A DNA stretch of 64,000 bases from positions 4,960,001 to 5,024,000 of the forward strand of contig NZ_JABRVS010000001.1 of assembly GCF_013248905.1 (NCBI RefSeq), given 5' to 3'. This DNA is from Shewanella sp. VB17. Its GTDB lineage: Bacteria; Pseudomonadota; Gammaproteobacteria; Enterobacterales; Shewanellaceae. Positions 19,901 to 29,300 of the stretch are shown in pieces. The notes beneath the pieces are model-generated. The model ran no database searches. It worked only from the letters and a program-made list of their open reading frames with translations, and had not been told where the DNA came from. Positions within the stretch are counted from its first letter, which is position 1, and each line of letters starts with the position of its first letter. Made by a program: the position numbers and the translations under genes.

Positions 19901-22431
19901 TCATTGATGGCAGCAGCGTCGATGGACCATTAACCGTCCAGAGTTTTACCATTGCTGGAGAAACGGGACCTTTCACTCTCGGTGAAAACATCAACATTAC
20001 TAATGTCGGCAGCTTCAGCTTGTCAGCAAGTGGGGCGTACAACTTCACCCCAGCGACCAATTACAACGGCCCTGTACCGGTGATCACCTACACCCTGACT
20101 GACGGTAGTGGCCCAGTGGACACATCCACTCTCACCATCACTGTCAACCCCATCAATGATGACTTCACCGACAATGACGAAGTGCGCAGTATCGATGAAG
20201 ACAGCGGCGTAACCACTGGCAACGTCATTGATGGCAGCAGCGTCGATGGACCGTTAACCGTGCAGAGTTTCACCATTGCTGGAGAAACGGGACCTTTCAC
20301 CCTCGGTGAAAACATCAACATTACTAATGTCGGCAGCTTCAGCTTGTCAGCAAGTGGGGCGTACAACTTCACCCCAGCGACCAACTACAACGGCCCTGTG
20401 CCTGTGATCACCTACGTCTTGACCGATGGCTCTGGCGACACCAACACATCCACCCTCACCATTTCGGTAAGCCCAATGGATGATGACTTCACTGACAACG
20501 ATGAAGTGCGCAGCATCGATGAAGACAGCGGCGTGAGCACTGGTAACGTCATTGATGGCAGCAGCGTCGATGGACCGTTAACCGTGCAGAGTTTTACCAT
20601 TGCTGGAGAAACGGGACCTTTCACCCTCGGTGAAAACATCAACATTACCAATGTCGGCAGCTTCAGCTTGTCAGCAAGTGGGGCGTACAACTTCACCCCA
20701 GCGGCCAATTACAACGGCGCAATGCCGGTGATCACTTACACCCTGACTGACGGTAGTGGCCCAGTGGACACATCCACTCTCACCATCACCGTCAACCCCA
20801 TCAATGATGACTTCACCGACAATGATGAAGTGCGCAGCATCGATGAAGACAGCGGCGTGACCACTGGCAACGTCATTGATGGCAGCAGTGTCGATGGACC
20901 ATTAACCGTCCAGAGTTTTATCATTGCTGGAGAAACGGGACCTTTCACCCTCGGTGAAAACATCAACATTGCCAATATAGGCAACTTCAGCTTGTCAGCA
21001 AATGGGGCGTACAGCTTCACCCCAGCGACCAATTACAACGGCGCAGTGCCGGTGATAACCTACACCCTGACTGACGGCAGCGGCACGGTGGACACATCCA
21101 CGCTCACTATTGACGTTAATCCAGTGGATGATAGCTTCACTGACAATGATGAAATCATCAGTGTGAATGAAGACAGTAACGCGATCGGTGGTAATGTCAT
21201 TGATGGCAGCAGCGTCGATGGACCATTAACCGTGCAGAGTTTCACCATTACTGGAGAAGCTGGTCCCTTTAATCTGGGCCAAGCCATTAATATTACTGAT
21301 ATCGGCAGCTTCAGCTTGTCAGCAAATGGGGCGTACAGCTTCACCCCTGCGGCCAACTACAACGGCCCTGTGCCTGTGATAACTTACATCTTAACCGATG
21401 GCTCTGGCGACACCAACGCATCCACTCTCACCATTTCGGTAAGCCCAATGGATGATGACTTCACTGACAACGATGAAGTGAGCAGCATCGATGAAGACAG
21501 CGGCGTGAGCACTGGCAATGTCATTGATGGCAGCAGTGTCGATGGACCATTAACCGTGCAGAGTTTTACCATTGCTGGAGAAACGGGACCTTTCACCCTC
21601 GGTGAAAACATCAACATTACCAATGTCGGCAGCTTCAGTTTGTCAGCGAATGGGGTGTACAACTTCACCCCAGCGGCCAACTACAACGGCCCTGTGCCTG
21701 TGATCACCTACATCTTGACCGACGGCTCTGGCGACACCAACACTTCCACTCTCACCATTGACGTTAATCCAGTGGATGATAGCTTCACTGACAATGATGA
21801 AGTGCGCAGCATCGATGAAGACAGCGGCGTGACCACTGGCAACGTCATTGATGGCAGCAGTGTCGATGGACCATTAACCGTGCAGAGTTTCACCATTGCT
21901 GGAGAAGCTGGACCCTTTAATCTTGGCCAAGCGATTAATATTACTGATATCGGCAGCTTCAGCTTGTCAGCAAATGGGGCGTACAACTTCACACCTGCGG
22001 CCAACTACAACGGCGCTGTACCTGTGATCACCTACATCTTGACCGACGGCTCTGGCGACACCAACACTTCCACTCTCACCATTGACGTTAATCCAGTGGA
22101 TGATAGCTTCACTGACAATGATGAAGTGCGCAGCATCGATGAAGACAGCGGCGTGACCACTGGCAACGTCATTGATGGCAGCAGCGTTGATGGACCGTTA
22201 ACCGTGCAGAGTTTTACCATTGCTGGAGAAACGGGACCTTTCACCCTCGGTGAAAACATCAACATTACCAATGTCGGCAGCTTCAGCTTGTCAGCAAATG
22301 GGGCGTACAGCTTCACCCCCTGCGACCAACTACAACGGCCCTGTGCCTGTGATCACCTACGTCTTAACCGATGGCTCTGGCGACACCAACACATCCACTC
22401 TCACCATCACTGTCAACCCCATCAACGATGA
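13921..22431 (+). CDS. Giant LapA/BpfA-type RTX adhesin, N-terminal part (frameshifted)
   Basis: First part of a surface adhesin that continues at 22319; repairing one extra C at 22316-22320 restores a single frame of about 5,940 codons (13921-31744). Residues 1-110 are a LapA-type retention module, which plugs the TolC-like secretion pore, ending in the LapG protease site TAAG (97-100, in LDLPDTAAGQ). Two divergent Ig-like units follow (14377-14970), then 108-residue units from 14971. Each unit carries the pattern SIDEDSG...GNVIDGSS, SFSLSA and NYNG..PVITY, as in tandem Ig/cadherin-like (Big_9 or tandem-95 type) adhesin repeats. The last 37 residues of this frame, from about 22317, are out-of-frame read-through. 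There is no secretion gene next to it; the likely exporter is at 48579-53582. Start ATG has TGGAG eight bases upstream. Confidence 0.9.
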   Translation: MESIVTAQSGLVTLVKGKITMTLDGVTKPISSGTQLPTATTLVIEDGAQIEILYADDSTYSNITSETLLDQDVLDEIETLQTLIASGEDPTLDLPDTAAGQVNGNQGSSNIISITRSANETLANAGFNTDGAQQTEFSLQSTNSAILADNPSIPTNDIDTINEDTVATGNVLTNDSDIDSDLSILSFSVNNTIISAGNTAQIESGSLIINADGSYIFTPNNNWNGPLPLITYTTNTGASATLTINIIPVDDPSILVNDTNITNEGTVASGNVLDNDDDVDNELTVFSFEIEGSNYDAGTEVTLDAGILIINQDGQYTFTPETNWNGQLPIVTYTTNTGVSATLTLDVNPINDDFTDNDEVRSIDEDSGTTLGNVIDGSSVDGPLTVQSFTIAGETGPFTLGENINITNVGSFSLSASGAYNFTPAANYNGAVPVITYTLTDGSGTVDTSTLTITVNPINDDFTDNDEVRSIDEDSDVTTGNVIDGSSVDGPLTVQSFTIAGETGPFTLGENINITNVGSFSLSANGAYSFTPATNYNGAVPVITYILTDGSGDTNTSTLTIDVNPMDDDFTDNDEVRSIDEDSGVSTGNVIDGSSVDGPLTVQSFTIAGETGPFTLGENINITNVGSFSLSASGAYNFTPAANYNGAVPVITYTLTDGSGPVDTSTLTITVNPINDDFTDNDELRSIDEDSGVTTGNVIDGSSVDGPLTVQSFTIAGETGPFTLGENINITNVGSFSLSASGAYSFTPATNYNGALPVITYILTDGSGDTNTSTLTIDVNPINDDFTDNDEVRSIDEDSGVTTGNVIDGSSVDGPLTVQSFIIAGETGPFTLGENINITNVGSFSLSASGAYSFTPATNYNGALPVITYILTDGSGDTNTSTLTIDVNPINDDFTDNDEVRSIDEDSGVTTGNVIDGSSVDGPLTVQSFIIAGETGPFTLGENINITNVGSFSLSASGAYNFTPAANYNGAVPVITYTLTDGSGTVDTSTLTITVNPINDDFTDNDEVRSIDEDSDVTTGNVIDGSSVDGPLTVQSFTIAGETGPFTLGENINITNVGSFSLSANGAYSFTPATNYNGAVPVITYTLTDGSGPVDTSTVTITVNPINDDFTDNDEVRSIDEDSGVTTGNVIDGSSVDGPLTVQSFTIAGETGPFTLGENINITNVGSFSLSANGVYSFTPATNYNGAVPVITYILTDGSGDTNTSTLTIDVNPMDDDFTDNDEVRSIDEDSGVSTGNVIDGSSVDGPLTVQSFTIAGETGPFTLGENINITNVGSFSLSASGAYNFTPAANYNGAVPVITYTLTDGSGPVDTSTLTITVNPINDDFTDNDELRSIDEDSGVTTGNVIDGSSVDGPLTVQSFTIAGETGPFTLGENINITNVGSFSLSASGAYSFTPATNYNGALPVITYILTDGSGDTNTSTLTIDVNPINDDFTDNDEVRSIDEDSGVTTGNVIDGSSVDGPLTVQSFIIAGETGPFTLGENINIANIGNFSLSANGAYSFTPATNYNGAVPVITYTLTDGSGTVDTSTLTIDVNPVDDSFTDNDEIISVNEDSNAIGGNVIDGSSVDGPLTVQSFTITGEAGPFNLGQAINITDIGSFSLSANGAYSFTPAANYNGPVPVITYILTDGSGDTNASTLTISVSPMDDDFTDNDEVSSIDEDSGVSTGNVIDGSSVDGPLTVQSFTIAGETGPFTLGENINITNVGSFSLSANGVYNFTPAANYNGPVPVITYILTDGSGDTNTSTLTIDVNPVDDSFTDNDEVRSIDEDSGVTTGNVIDGSSVDGPLTVQSFTIAGEAGPFNLGQAINITDIGSFSLSANGAYNFTPAANYNGAVPVITYILTDGSGDTNTSTLTIDVNPVDDSFTDNDEVRSIDEDSGVTTGNVIDGSSVDGPLTVQSFTIAGETGPFTLGENINITNVGSFSLSANGAYSFTPATNYNGPVPVITYVLTDGSGDTNTSTLTITVNPINDDFTDNDEVRSIDEDSGVTTGNVIDGSSVDGPLTVQSFTIAGETGPFTLGENINITNVGSFSLSASGAYNFTPATNYNGPVPVITYTLTDGSGPVDTSTLTITVNPINDDFTDNDEVRSIDEDSGVTTGNVIDGSSVDGPLTVQSFTIAGETGPFTLGENINITNVGSFSLSASGAYNFTPATNYNGPVPVITYVLTDGSGDTNTSTLTISVSPMDDDFTDNDEVRSIDEDSGVSTGNVIDGSSVDGPLTVQSFTIAGETGPFTLGENINITNVGSFSLSASGAYNFTPAANYNGAMPVITYTLTDGSGPVDTSTLTITVNPINDDFTDNDEVRSIDEDSGVTTGNVIDGSSVDGPLTVQSFIIAGETGPFTLGENINIANIGNFSLSANGAYSFTPATNYNGAVPVITYTLTDGSGTVDTSTLTIDVNPVDDSFTDNDEIISVNEDSNAIGGNVIDGSSVDGPLTVQSFTITGEAGPFNLGQAINITDIGSFSLSANGAYSFTPAANYNGPVPVITYILTDGSGDTNASTLTISVSPMDDDFTDNDEVSSIDEDSGVSTGNVIDGSSVDGPLTVQSFTIAGETGPFTLGENINITNVGSFSLSANGVYNFTPAANYNGPVPVITYILTDGSGDTNTSTLTIDVNPVDDSFTDNDEVRSIDEDSGVTTGNVIDGSSVDGPLTVQSFTIAGEAGPFNLGQAINITDIGSFSLSANGAYNFTPAANYNGAVPVITYILTDGSGDTNTSTLTIDVNPVDDSFTDNDEVRSIDEDSGVTTGNVIDGSSVDGPLTVQSFTIAGETGPFTLGENINITNVGSFSLSANGAYSFTPCDQLQRPCACDHLRLNRWLWRHQHIHSHHHCQPHQR

Positions 22432-23383
22432 CTTCACCGACAATGATGAAGTGCGCAGTATCGATGAAGACAGCGGCGTAACCACTGGCAACGTCATTGA
22501 TGGCAGCAGCGTCGATGGACCATTAACCGTCCAGAGTTTTACCATTGCTGGAGAAACGGGACCTTTCACTCTCGGTGAAAACATCAACATTACTAATGTC
22601 GGCAGCTTCAGCTTGTCAGCAAGTGGGGCGTACAACTTCACCCCAGCGACCAATTACAACGGCCCTGTACCGGTGATCACCTACACCCTGACTGACGGTA
22701 GTGGCCCAGTGGACACATCCACTCTCACCATCACTGTCAACCCCATCAATGATGACTTCACCGACAATGACGAAGTGCGCAGTATCGATGAAGACAGCGG
22801 CGTAACCACTGGCAACGTCATTGATGGCAGCAGCGTCGATGGACCGTTAACCGTGCAGAGTTTCACCATTGCTGGAGAAACGGGACCTTTCACCCTCGGT
22901 GAAAACATCAACATTACTAATGTCGGCAGCTTCAGCTTGTCAGCAAGTGGGGCGTACAACTTCACCCCAGCGACCAACTACAACGGCCCTGTGCCTGTGA
23001 TCACCTACGTCTTGACCGATGGCTCTGGCGACACCAACACATCCACCCTCACCATTTCGGTAAGCCCAATGGATGATGACTTCACTGACAACGATGAAGT
23101 GCGCAGCATCGATGAAGACAGCGGCGTGAGCACTGGTAACGTCATTGATGGCAGCAGCGTCGATGGACCGTTAACCGTGCAGAGTTTTACCATTGCTGGA
23201 GAAACGGGACCTTTCACCCTCGGTGAAAACATCAACATTACCAATGTCGGCAGCTTCAGCTTGTCAGCAAGTGGGGCGTACAACTTCACCCCAGCGGCCA
23301 ATTACAACGGCGCAATGCCGGTGATCACTTACACCCTGACTGACGGTAGTGGCCCAGTGGACACATCCACTCTCACCATCACC
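18199..23383 (+). repeat. 2,592-bp tandem duplication of eight repeat units
   Basis: Copy A is 18199-20790 and copy B 20791-23383. In every stretch I compared, the two read the same, including rare variants (the IISVNEDSN unit and the ANIGNF variant), except that copy B has CCCCC where copy A has CCCC (19724-19727). This is far more similar than other unit pairs in the array, so it is a very recent duplication or an assembly effect. An older six-unit-spaced similarity links about 15540-16430 with 17484-18374. Confidence 0.85.
22316..22320 (+). other. Frameshift site: C4 tract expanded to C5
   Basis: The text TTCACCCCCTGCGACC here corresponds to TTCACCCCTGCGACC at 19721. The extra C moves translation out of the repeat frame and brings a stop at 22429-22431. 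Removing it joins both halves into one open frame. It may be a sequencing error, a real inactivating mutation, or slippage at a short homopolymer. Confidence 0.9.
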
Positions 23384-26300
23384 GTCAACCCCATCAACGA
23401 TGACTTCACCGACAATGACGAAGTGCGCAGCATCGATGAAGACAGCGGCGTGACCACTGGCAACGTCATTGATGGCAGCAGTGTCGATGGACCGTTAACC
23501 GTGCAGAGTTTCACCATTGCTGGAGAAACGGGACCTTTCACCCTCGGTGAAAACATCAACATTACTAATGTCGGCAGCTTCAGCTTGTCAGCAAATGGGG
23601 CGTACAGCTTTACTCCAGCGATCAATTACAACGGCCCTGTGCCGGTGATCACCTACATCTTGACCGATGGCTCTGGCGACACCAACACTTCCACTCTCAC
23701 CATTGACGTTAATCCAGTGGATGATAGCTTCACCGACAATGACGAAGTGCGCAGTATCGATGAAGACAGCGGCGTGACCACTGGTAACGTCATTGATGGC
23801 AGCAGCGTCGATGGACCATTAACCGTGCAGAGTTTCACCATTGCTGGAGAAACGGGACCTTTCACCCTCGGTGAAAACATCAACATTACCGATGTCGGCA
23901 GCTTCAGCTTGTCAGCAAATGGGGCATACAGCTTTACTCCAGCGGCCAACTACAACGGCGCTGTACCGGTGATCACCTACACCCTGACTGACGGTAGCGG
24001 CCCGGTGGACACATCCACCCTCACCATCACTGTCAACCCCATCAACGATGACTTCACCGACAATGACGAAGTGCGCAGTATCGATGAAGACAGCGGCGTC
24101 ACCTTAGGTAATGTCATTGATGGCAGCAGTGTCGACGGGCCATTAAACGTCCAGAGTTTCACCATTGCTGGAGAAGCTGGTCCCTTTAATCTGGGCCAAG
24201 CCATTAATATTACTGATGTCGGCAGCTTCAGCTTGTCAGCAAATGGGGCGTACAGTTTCACTCCAGCCGCCAACTACAACGGCGCCGTGCCGGTGATCAC
24301 TTACACCCTGACTGACGGTAGCGGCCCGGTGGACACATCCACTCTCACCATCACTGTCAACCCCATCAACGATGACTTCACCGACAATGATGAAGTGCGC
24401 AGTATCGATGAAGACAGCGGCGTAACCACTGGCAACGTCATTGATGGCAGCAGCGTTGATGGACCGTTAACCGTGCAGAGTTTCACTATTGCTGGAGAAG
24501 CTGGTCCCTTTAATCTGGGCCAAGCGATTAATATTACTGATGTCGGCAGCTTCAGCTTGTCAGCAAATGGGGCGTACAACTTCACCCCTGCGGCCAATTA
24601 CAACGGCGCCGTGCCTGTGATCACTTACATCTTGACCGATGGCTCTGGCGACACCAACACTTCCACTCTTAGCATTGACGTTAACCCAGTGGATGATAGC
24701 TTCACTGACAATGATGAAGTGCGCAGTATCGATGAAGACAGCGGCATGACCACTGGTAACGTCATTGATGGCAGCAGTGTCGATGGACCATTAACCGTCC
24801 AGAGTTTTACCATTGCTGGAGAAACGGGTCCCTTTAATCTGGGCCAAACCATTAATATTACTGATGTCGGCAGCTTCAGCTTGTCAGCAAATGGGGTGTA
24901 CAACTTCACCCCAGCGACCAACTACAACGGCGCAGTGCCGGTGATCACCTACATCTTGACCGATGGCTCTGGTGACACCAACACATCCACTCTCACCATT
25001 TCGGTAAGCCCAATGGATGATGACTTCACTGACAATGATGAAGTGCGCAGCATCGATGAAGACAGCGGCGTGACCACTGGCAACGTCATTGATGGCAGCA
25101 GTGTCGATGGACCGTTAACCGTGCAGAGTTTCACCATTGCTGGAGAAACGGGACCTTTCACCCTCGGTGAAAACATCAACATTACCAATGTCGGCAGCTT
25201 CAGCTTGTCAGCAAGTGGGGCGTACAACTTCACCCCAGCGACCAACTACAACGGCCCTGTGCCTGTGATCACCTACGTCTTAACCGATGGCTCTGGCGAC
25301 ACCAACACATCCACCCTCACCATTGACGTCAACCCCATCAATGATGACTTCACCGACAATGACGAAGTGCGCAGCATCGATGAAGACAGCGGCGTGACCA
25401 CTGGCAACGTCATTGATGGAAGCAGTGTCGATGGACCATTGACCGTGCAGAGTTTCACCATTACTGGAGAAGCTGGTCCCTTTAATCTGGGCCAAGCCAT
25501 TAATATTACCAATGTCGGCAGCTTCAGCTTGTCAGCAAATGGGGCGTACAGCTTCACCCCAGCGACCAATTACAACGGCGCCGTGCCGGTGATCACTTAC
25601 ATCTTGACCGATGGCTCTGGTGACACCAACACATCCACTCTCACCATCACTGTCAACCCCATCAACGATGACTTCACCGACAATGATGAAGTCCGCAGTA
25701 TCGATGAAGACAGCGGCGTAACCACTGGCAACGTCATTGATGGCAGCAGCGTCGATGGACCGTTAACCGTCCAGAGTTTTACCATTGCTGGAGAAACGGG
25801 ACCTTTCACTCTCGGTGAAAACATCAACATTACTAATGTCGGCAGCTTCAGCTTGTCAGCAAATGGGGCGTACAGCTTCACCCCAGCGACCAATTACAAC
25901 GGCGCCGTGCCGGTGATCACTTACACCCTGACTGACGGTAGCGGCCCGGTGGACACATCCACTCTCACCATCACTGTCAACCCCATCAACGATGACTTCA
26001 CCGACAATGATGAAGTGCGCAGTATCGATGAAGACAGCGGCGTAACCACTGGCAACGTCATTGATGGCAGCAGCGTCGATGGACCGTTAACCGTCCAGAG
26101 TTTTACCATTGCTGGAGAAACGGGACCTTTCACCCTCGGTGAAAACATCAACATTACCAATGTCGGCAGCTTCAGCTTGTCAGCAAATGGGGCGTACAGC
26201 TTCACCCCTGCGACCAACTACAACGGCCCTGTGCCTGTGATCACCTACGTCTTAACCGATGGCTCTGGCGACACCAACACATCCACTCTCACCATTGACG

Positions 26301-29300
26301 TTAATCCAGTGGATGATAGCTTCACTGACAATGATGAAGTGCGCAGCATCGATGAAGACAGCGGCGTGACCACTGGCAACGTCATTGATGGCAGCAGTGT
26401 CGATGGACCGTTAACCGTGCAGAGTTTCACCATTGCTGGAGAAACGGGACCTTTCACCCTCGGTGAAAACATCAACATTACCAATGTCGGCAGCTTCAGC
26501 TTGTCAGCAAGTGGGGCGTACAACTTCACCCCAGCGACCAACTACAACGGCCCTGTGCCTGTGATCACCTACGTCTTAACCGATGGCTCTGGCGACACCA
26601 ACACATCCACCCTCACCATTGACGTCAACCCCATCAATGATGACTTCACTGACAATGACGAAGTGCGCAGTATCGATGAAGACAGCGGCGTGACCACTGG
26701 TAACGTCATTGATGGCAGCAGTGTCGATGGACCATTAACCGTGCAGAGTTTCACCATTGCTGGAGAAGCGGGTCCATTTGTGATAGGCCAAGTCGTTAAT
26801 ATTGCCGATATCGGCAGCTTCAGCTTGTCAGCAAATGGCGCGTACAGTTTCACTCCAGCCGCCAACTACAACGGCGCCGTGCCAGTGATCACTTACATCT
26901 TGACCGATGGCTCGGGCGACACCAACACATCCACGCTCACCATTTCGGTAAGTCCAATGGATGATGACTTCACTGACAATGATGAAATCATCAATGTGAA
27001 TGAAGACAGTAACGCGATCGGTGGTAATGTCATTGATGGCAGCAGCGTCGACGGGCCATTAACCGTCCAGAGTTTCACCATTGCCGGAGAAACGGGACCT
27101 TTCACCCTCGGTGAAAACATCAACATTACTAATGTCGGCAGCTTCAGCTTGTCAGCAAGTGGGGCGTACAGCTTTACCCCAGCGGCAAATTACAACGGCG
27201 CAGTACCGGTGATCACCTACACCCTGACTGACGGTAGCGGCCCGGTGGACACATCCACTCTCACCATCACTGTCAACCCCATCAACGATGACTTCACCGA
27301 CAATGATGAAGTGCGTAGCATCGATGAAGACAGCGGCGTGAGCACTGGTAACGTCATTGATGGCAGCAGCGTCGATGGACCGTTAACCGTGCAGAGTTTT
27401 ACCATTGCTGGAGAAGCTGGTCCCTTTAATCTGGGCCAAGCCATTAATATTACTGATGTCGGCAGCTTCAGCTTGTCAGCAAATGGGGCGTACAACTTCA
27501 CCCCAGCGGCAAATTACAACGGCGCAGTACCGGTGATCACCTACACCCTGACTGACGGTAGCGGCCCAGTGGACACATCCACTCTCACCATCACCGTCAA
27601 CCCCATCAACGATGACTTCACTGATAATGACGAAGTGCGCAGCATCGATGAAGACAGCGGCATGACCACTGGCAACGTCATTGATGGCAGCAGTGTCGAT
27701 GGACCGTTAACCGTGCAGAGTTTCACCATTGCTGGAGAAGCTGGTCCCTTTAATATGGGCCAAGCCATTAATATTACTGATGTCGGCAGCTTCAGCTTGT
27801 CAGCAAATGGGGCGTACAGCTTTACCCCAGCGGCAAATTACAACGGCCCTGTGCCAGTGATCACTTACGTCTTAACCGATGGCTCTGGCGACACCAACAC
27901 TTCCACTCTCACCATTGATGTTAATCCAGCGGATGATAGCTTCACTGACAATGATGAAATCATCAGTGTGAATGAAGACAGTAACGCGATCGGTGGTAAT
28001 GTTATTGATGGCAGCAGTGTCGATGGACCGTTAACCGTGCAGAGTTTCACCATTGCTGGAGAAAGCGGACCTTTCACCTTCGGTGAAAACATCAACATTG
28101 CCAATATAGGCAACTTCAGCTTGTCAGCAAATGGGGCATACAGCTTCACACCAGCGGCCAACTACAACGGCCCTGTGCCTGTGATAACTTACGTCTTAAC
28201 CGATGGAACAGGGGACACCAACACATCCACTCTCACCATTTCGGTAAGTCCAATGGATGATGACTTCACCGACAATAATGAAGTACGCAGCATCGATGAA
28301 GACAGCGGCGTGAACACTGGCAACGTCATTGATGGAAGCAGTACCGATGGACCATTAACCGTGCAGAGTTTCACCATTGCTGGAGAAACGGGTCCCTTTA
28401 ATCTTGGCCAAGCGATTAATATTACTGATATCGGCAGCTTCAGCTTGTCAGCAAATGGGGCGTACAGTTTCACACCAACGGCCAATTACAACGGCCCAGT
28501 ACCCGTCATCACCTATGTTCTCACCGATGGTTCAGGTGAAAATGATACTTCAACCTTAACGATTGATGTCACCCCTGTAAACGATATTGTAAATATCACA
28601 GCGATCACCAATGTTAGAGTTTCGGAGGAAGGATTAACCAATGGTTTAGCTGATAATGTTGGAAATTCAGATCAAACAGATGCTGTTATATCGAGTGGCA
28701 TTATTGAAATTTATGATGCTGATGAAGATGCACTGACTGTATCCTTATCAGGTCCTCTTAATATCACATCAGGTGGAAATACTGTTCAATGGTCTTGGGA
28801 TGATACCAATACATTGACAGGCTATATTGGCAGCGAGGGGGCAAGTTCCTATATTGCCGTCATGACCCTCGCCTTAAGCCCCCCAGCAGAAGGATCTAAT
28901 GGCGAATGGATTTATAATACCACTCTGCTAGCACCTGTCGATCACCATGATGTATTGTCTGAAGATAACTTAGCTTTAGATTTCGGTATCAAGGTCACTG
29001 ACGGAAATGGTGAAGTCACTAACGATAGCTTTACTGTAGTAATTGAAGATGACACCTTAGAAATGTCAGATACTGCAGCAGTCGCAGTATCTGACTCAAA
29101 CATCCCAGATACTTTGGTCGGTAATTTCTCATTCACAACTAATAATGGGGGGCATGATACTCTTGATTTTAACGGCTTCACAGTCATGGCTAATGGCTTT
29201 ACATCAGCAACTGACTCAACATTAACTTCGGCAATAGTCTATGGTAATAATAGTGGAATTGGAGTCAAGAGTGTGGCTGCGCCCTATCACAATATCGATG

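Larger units (their letters stand above)
14971..28579 (+). repeat. Array of 42 tandem 324-bp units (108 residues each)
   Basis: The unit length is exactly 324 bp throughout, apart from the one-base insertion at 22316-22320, and 42 units fit between 14971 and 28579. Units differ in small interchangeable modules. The first half reads VRSIDEDSG or IISVNEDSN; the middle loop reads GPFTLGENINITNVG or GPFNLGQAINITDVG (once GPFVIGQVVNIADIG); and the tail reads TLTITVNPINDD, TLTIDVNPVDDS or TLTISVSPMDDD. Blocks of several units recur, showing repeated unequal recombination or gene conversion. Confidence 0.95.

Noticed and set aside
22220..22318. ATG 22220 as a true start of a separate second adhesin gene
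   Set aside because: The first 33 codons are out of the repeat frame and only rejoin it after the inserted C, so this is a frameshift artefact of one gene.
14916..28485. About 42 antisense open frames of roughly 98 codons, one per repeat unit
   Set aside because: They are mirror frames of the 324-bp coding repeat, recur with its period, and have no ribosome sites or independent conservation.
14971..28579. Regular repeats that might suggest a CRISPR array
   Set aside because: The 324-bp period is entirely coding, with no short repeat-spacer structure and no cas genes.
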